Part shown: in pieces, positions 6,769 to 8,183 of the stretch
How positions within the stretch are numbered: the stretch's first letter is position 1
Layout: each line of letters begins with the position of its first letter
From: Candidatus Roizmanbacteria bacterium CG_4_10_14_0_8_um_filter_39_9
Lineage (GTDB): Bacteria; Patescibacteriota; Microgenomatia; UBA1406; GWC2-37-13
Reading direction: 5' to 3'
Length of the DNA stretch: 8,183 bases
Assembly (NCBI GenBank): GCA_002784505.1
Contig: PFLF01000085.1
Coordinates: 1 to 8,183, forward strand
Position numbers and translations under genes: made by a program
The notes under the pieces: model-generated
The model's database searches: none
What the model was told of the DNA's origin: nothing
Seen by the model: the letters and a program-made list of their open reading frames with translations, nothing else

Positions 6769-7308
6769 TCATAATTTAAATGTTTTTTTCATTTCATCTT
6801 CATATTCAATTCGGTCGGCAATTACATAGCTTAAATATTTCCCTCCTTCAATTATTTTTTTTACTAACAAAATTTCCCGTTCACATTCATAGGGAAAAAT
6901 ATATACGCTTTTCTGATAGGGGATAAACCCAATTTCAGTCAAAAATGTTCGCAAGTGATCTCTCTTTGCCCGTTCTGATTCAGGAACATCAAAAAAAACC
7001 ATAAACCATTTATGATTCCAAGATTTTTTCTTACGTTTGAGCTCAAGAAGGGAAGTAAGCGAGTATTTGATTATTATCTGTTTACCTTTATCTGTCAGAT
7101 GTACTGTCGCCTTTTCACCTCTATTTTCAATATATAATAGCTTCCTTCCTTCCAGTCTCTTGAGCGTACGCCTCACTTTGTTGCGTGGTAACGAATAGCC
7201 TTTCGTTTCTTCGATAATTTTTATGATAGAGCCAACAACAATTGGAAGGTTGGGAAAAAGAATTGAACCACCGATTAAACAAGTTAGACCAATGCCGGTA
7301 AGCAGCAT
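6769..7308 (-). CDS. PaaX/Cas2-like winged-helix protein
   Basis: A 179-residue protein. Residues 1-30 are hydrophobic and contain FPNLP, a feature I recall from other CPR members of this group. A winged-helix DNA-binding region follows (about 35-85, with KVRRTLKRLEGRKLLYIE and HLTDKGKQII). The C-terminal domain (about 95-176) contains WFMVFFDVPESERAKRDHLR, then FIPYQKSVYIFPY, the ferredoxin-like fold shared by PaaX C-termini and Cas2. It is probably a transcription regulator; no cas1 or CRISPR array is nearby, so a Cas2 role in adaptation is unlikely. ATG 7308 is preceded by GGTGAG with a 9-base spacing. The frame also has TTG 7317 and stays open to about 7395 without an ATG or GTG. It is bracketed by two copies of one palindrome. 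Confidence 0.8.
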   Translation of the reverse strand: MLLTGIGLTCLIGGSILFPNLPIVVGSIIKIIEETKGYSLPRNKVRRTLKRLEGRKLLYIENRGEKATVHLTDKGKQIIIKYSLTSLLELKRKKKSWNHKWFMVFFDVPESERAKRDHLRTFLTEIGFIPYQKSVYIFPYECEREILLVKKIIEGGKYLSYVIADRIEYEDEMKKTFKL

Positions 7309-7317
7309 GCTTTTCAA

Positions 7318-7323
7318 CTCACC
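7318..7323 (-). promoter_or_regulatory. Shine-Dalgarno deciding the PaaX/Cas2-like start
   Basis: GGTGAG on the minus strand lies 9 bases before ATG 7308 but directly touches TTG 7317. The spacing favours the ATG. Confidence 0.5.
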
Positions 7324-7391
7324 CGATGCAAAAACATTGGCGTCAACAATAACCCTTTGATTGTGGTTGCCAGGATTTGTGTTAATAATGT

Positions 7392-7397
7392 ATTATA
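7392..7397 (-). promoter_or_regulatory. Candidate -10 box of the PaaX/Cas2-like gene
   Basis: An exact TATAAT on the minus strand. Transcription would start near 7385, leaving a leader of about 75 bases before ATG 7308. The -35 position (about 7415-7420) falls inside palindrome site 2. No good -35 match is seen there, and the nearest candidate, TTTACA (7420-7425), has a spacer of 22 bases. Binding of a protein to site 2 would block or assist RNA polymerase here. Confidence 0.4.
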
Positions 7398-7405
7398 TAT
7401 ACCAC

Positions 7406-7425
7406 TTTTATACGATCGTTGTAAA
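7406..7425. promoter_or_regulatory. Palindromic site 2 (operator candidate in the PaaX/Cas2-like promoter)
   Basis: TTTT (7406-7409), core ACGATCGT (7412-7419) and TAAA (7422-7425) form a near-perfect inverted repeat. The 15 bases from 7405 match site 1 (6738-6752) with a single mismatch. It lies just upstream of the exact TATAAT of the gene, over the -35 region, which is the expected place for an autoregulatory operator. Confidence 0.55.
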
Positions 7426-7491
7426 GCGGTAGTTATTTAGTTAAATTTATAGGGATTTTATTGTATGGAAAAAAACAGTTAAAGGATCGTG

Positions 7492-7574
7492 TGCCGGGGG
7501 AGGGAGTCGGACCCTCACGAGGTTGCCCTCACAAGTTTTTGAGACTTGCTTGTCTGCCATTTCAACACCCCGGC
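7492..7574 (-). tRNA. tRNA-Leu (anticodon CAA), CCA not encoded
   Basis: A class II tRNA of 83 bases. The acceptor stem GCCGGGG/CCCCGGC (7568-7574 with 7493-7499) has discriminator A at 7492. The anticodon stem CAAGT/ACTTG holds the loop CTCAAAA, giving anticodon CAA for UUG codons. A long variable arm, GAGG-GCAA-CCTC, marks it as Leu. The T arm is GAGGG-TCCGACT-CCCTC; its loop has C where nearly all tRNAs have U55. The bases after the discriminator read CAC, so CCA must be added enzymatically, unlike tRNA-His in this window. No clear hairpin terminator follows, only a seven-T run on the minus strand at about 7470-7476. Confidence 0.93.
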
Positions 7575-7599
7575 AATTTTTAAGTCAAACCGACCCCCC

Positions 7600-7608
7600 A
7601 TTATATCA
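7600..7608 (-). promoter_or_regulatory. Extended -10 promoter of tRNA-Leu
   Basis: TGATATAAT on the minus strand is an exact extended -10 (TGN plus TATAAT). A partial -35 (CTGAGA) lies 18 bases upstream of the TATAAT. Transcription would start near 7593, about 19 bases before the tRNA. The bases between -10 and the start are GGGGGG (7594-7599), the GC-rich discriminator typical of stable-RNA promoters sensitive to the stringent response. Confidence 0.6.
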
Positions 7609-7668
7609 AAATCTAAATTCATTTCTCAGTATCAGCTTAATTTAGTATAAAATAATATGATCTAGTTC

Positions 7669-7683
7669 TACATACTTAATGTA
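7669..7683. promoter_or_regulatory. Small inverted repeat upstream of the leader promoter
   Basis: TACAT (7669-7673) and ATGTA (7679-7683) form a 5-bp inverted repeat with a 5-base spacer, ending 2 bases before the -35 box at 7686. It could be an activator or repressor half-site pair, but arms this short in AT-rich DNA can arise by chance. Confidence 0.25.
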
Positions 7684-7685
7684 TA

Positions 7686-7713
7686 TTGACTCTTGTAGTA
7701 TTTTCTATACAAT
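7686..7713 (+). promoter_or_regulatory. Promoter of the leader-peptide unit
   Basis: TTGACT (7686-7691) and TACAAT (7708-7713) are each one base from consensus, with a 16-base spacer. Transcription would begin near 7720, immediately before the Shine-Dalgarno at 7721. Confidence 0.6.
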
Positions 7714-7720
7714 GAAACTC

Positions 7721-7725
7721 AAGGA
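7721..7725 (+). promoter_or_regulatory. Shine-Dalgarno of the leader peptide
   Basis: AAGGA lies 6 bases before ATG 7732. It is the strongest ribosome-binding site in a window where most genes have none, which supports translation of the short ORF. Confidence 0.6.
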
Positions 7726-7731
7726 TTAATT

Positions 7732-7791
7732 ATGGATATTTATCGGCATAAACTTTTTATTATTGTGCTGGTGAATAGCCGGCACGACTAA
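7732..7791 (+). CDS. Putative 19-residue leader peptide
   Basis: The peptide reads MDIYRHKLFIIVLVNSRHD. Support comes from context, not homology: a good promoter and strong Shine-Dalgarno just upstream, then two hairpins and a T run just downstream. It contains a block of branched-chain residues (IIVLV, residues 10-14), followed by a polar/charged end. Codons 12-18 are also one complete hairpin (7765-7785). The stop codon is 8 bases before the terminator stem, so a ribosome paused there would cover the stem's 5' arm. It could sense amino-acid supply or be a nascent-chain arrest peptide, but neither is proven. It is not a peptide that I recognise. Confidence 0.5.
   Translation: MDIYRHKLFIIVLVNSRHD
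7765..7785 (+). promoter_or_regulatory. Leader hairpin inside the short ORF
   Basis: GTGCTGG pairs with CCGGCAC (7 pairs, one of them G-U) around the 7-base loop TGAATAG. A translating ribosome would melt it. It may act as a pause hairpin or as a structure alternative to the terminator, although I see no strong antiterminator pairing between the two. Confidence 0.45.
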
Positions 7792-7799
7792 CCAACTAA

Positions 7800-7825
7800 C
7801 CCTCCGAATCGGAGGGATTTTTTTT
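7800..7825 (+). terminator. Strong intrinsic terminator / attenuator
   Basis: CCCTCC (7800-7805) pairs with GGAGGG (7811-7816) around GAATC, followed by A and eight T (7818-7825). It stands between the leader ORF and the next gene, with only 15 bases left before ATG 7841. That leaves no room for another promoter, so the downstream gene presumably depends on read-through. Confidence 0.85.
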
Positions 7826-7840
7826 GGATCTCTTTTTTTT

Positions 7841-8183
7841 ATGGCGCATGTTGAATTTTCAAAAGCAATTCCCTACCATCTAACACCCTTTCATCCAGGG
7901 TCGGATAACCGACCACCAACATTTGCAACCTCAAGCGTAAATGGGAAAAGAGCTTTTGCGAAACTGTGTGGCATCCCAACAGTAGATATGCCGCTAGGGC
8001 TTGCTAAGTCGATGTCTGCAGCCGAGGACTCATTACAACAAAGGATGGGAGTTGATGTAATTGGTCCAACGGATGTGGACGGTTTACCTATATCATTAGT
8101 AACTGCAATTGAAAAAATGAAGGCAGTTATGGCAAAGCTCACCGCGGGAGGAGTAACCACCGATGCACATTATACGATTTCAA
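7841..8183 (+). CDS. Unrecognised protein, truncated by the window end
   Basis: The frame is open from ATG 7841 to the last base, giving 114 residues without a stop. I do not recognise the family. The visible part begins MAHVEFSKAIPYHLTPFHPG. It then has a Pro/Ser/Thr-rich stretch (about 20-33), GKRAFAKLCGIPTVDMPLG (35-53), MSAAEDSLQQRMGVDVIGPT (58-77) and an Ala/Lys/Met-rich helix-like segment (about 85-100). No signal peptide or membrane helix is seen, so it is probably cytoplasmic. There is no Shine-Dalgarno; ATG is preceded by eight T. An antisense frame at 7891-8160 exists but has no start signals. Its position behind a leader peptide and terminator suggests expression controlled by read-through. 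Confidence 0.65.
   Translation, partial: MAHVEFSKAIPYHLTPFHPGSDNRPPTFATSSVNGKRAFAKLCGIPTVDMPLGLAKSMSAAEDSLQQRMGVDVIGPTDVDGLPISLVTAIEKMKAVMAKLTAGGVTTDAHYTIS

Noticed and set aside
6769..7308. Reading the PaaX/Cas2-like gene as a CRISPR Cas2
   Set aside because: It has a winged-helix N-terminus, and the window contains no cas1, no other cas gene and no repeat array.
7318..7395. In-frame upstream stretch VIVDANVFASG as a PIN-domain remnant fused to the regulator
   Set aside because: It resembles the start of a PIN domain only over about ten residues. There is no start codon and no further PIN motif, so chance is likely.
7679..7729. Sixteen-codon ORF starting ATG 7679
   Set aside because: It overlaps the -35 and -10 boxes of the leader promoter and has no ribosome-binding site.
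7891..8160. Minus-strand open frame of 89 residues opposite the last gene
   Set aside because: It has no ribosome-binding site or family features. The plus-strand frame from 7841 is fully open and placed behind a clear leader and promoter.

Overview
The window looks like a chromosomal segment of a Candidate Phyla Radiation (Patescibacteria) bacterium, most likely of the Microgenomates type. This rests on gene content and style, not on a database match. It carries a short PaaX/Cas2-like regulator, a DUF2207 membrane protein ending in poly-Gly-Ser-Trp, a membrane-anchored Pro/Thr-rich surface protein with a small four-cysteine knot, a GC-rich palindrome translated in frame as LPACRQA, very short intergenic gaps, and mostly T-rich non-Shine-Dalgarno leaders. 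No phage, transposase, CRISPR array or rRNA is visible.

Layout. (1) 1-2858, plus strand: tRNA-His(GUG) with encoded CCA, a small single-pass membrane protein of unknown function, an MBL-fold hydrolase, the replicative helicase DnaB, and a CDGSH iron-sulfur protein with an unusual triple Cys-Cys tail. A candidate intrinsic terminator overlaps the stop codons at 2856-2861. (2) 2859-4388, minus strand: a surface protein and a PAP2-type phosphatase 15 bases apart, probably an operon, with a candidate TTGACT/TAGGAT promoter. (3) 4441-5004, minus strand: a membrane-anchored SAM-dependent methyltransferase carrying the palindromic insert. (4) 5035-6729, plus strand: a DUF2207 membrane protein divergent from the methyltransferase; a perfect 14-bp palindrome overlaps the 30-base gap between them. 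(5) 6769-7308, minus strand: a PaaX/Cas2-like winged-helix protein, bracketed by two near-identical 20-bp palindromes at 6739-6758 and 7406-7425. (6) 7492-7574, minus strand: tRNA-Leu(CAA), behind an exact extended -10 promoter. (7) 7686-7825, plus strand: a compact regulatory leader made of promoter, strong Shine-Dalgarno, 19-codon peptide MDIYRHKLFIIVLVNSRHD, a hairpin, and a strong intrinsic terminator. It precedes an unrecognised ORF (7841 onward) that runs off the window.

How the parts may work together. DnaB and the tRNAs are housekeeping genes. The middle block is about the cell envelope (surface protein, PAP2 phosphatase, membrane methyltransferase, DUF2207). The most interesting regulatory material is on the right. 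The twin palindromes look like operators for the PaaX/Cas2-like protein. The leader ORF ends 8 bases before a terminator hairpin, so a ribosome held at its stop codon would cover the hairpin's 5' arm; this geometry suits attenuation or arrest-peptide control of the downstream gene. These functional links are inference from sequence and position.
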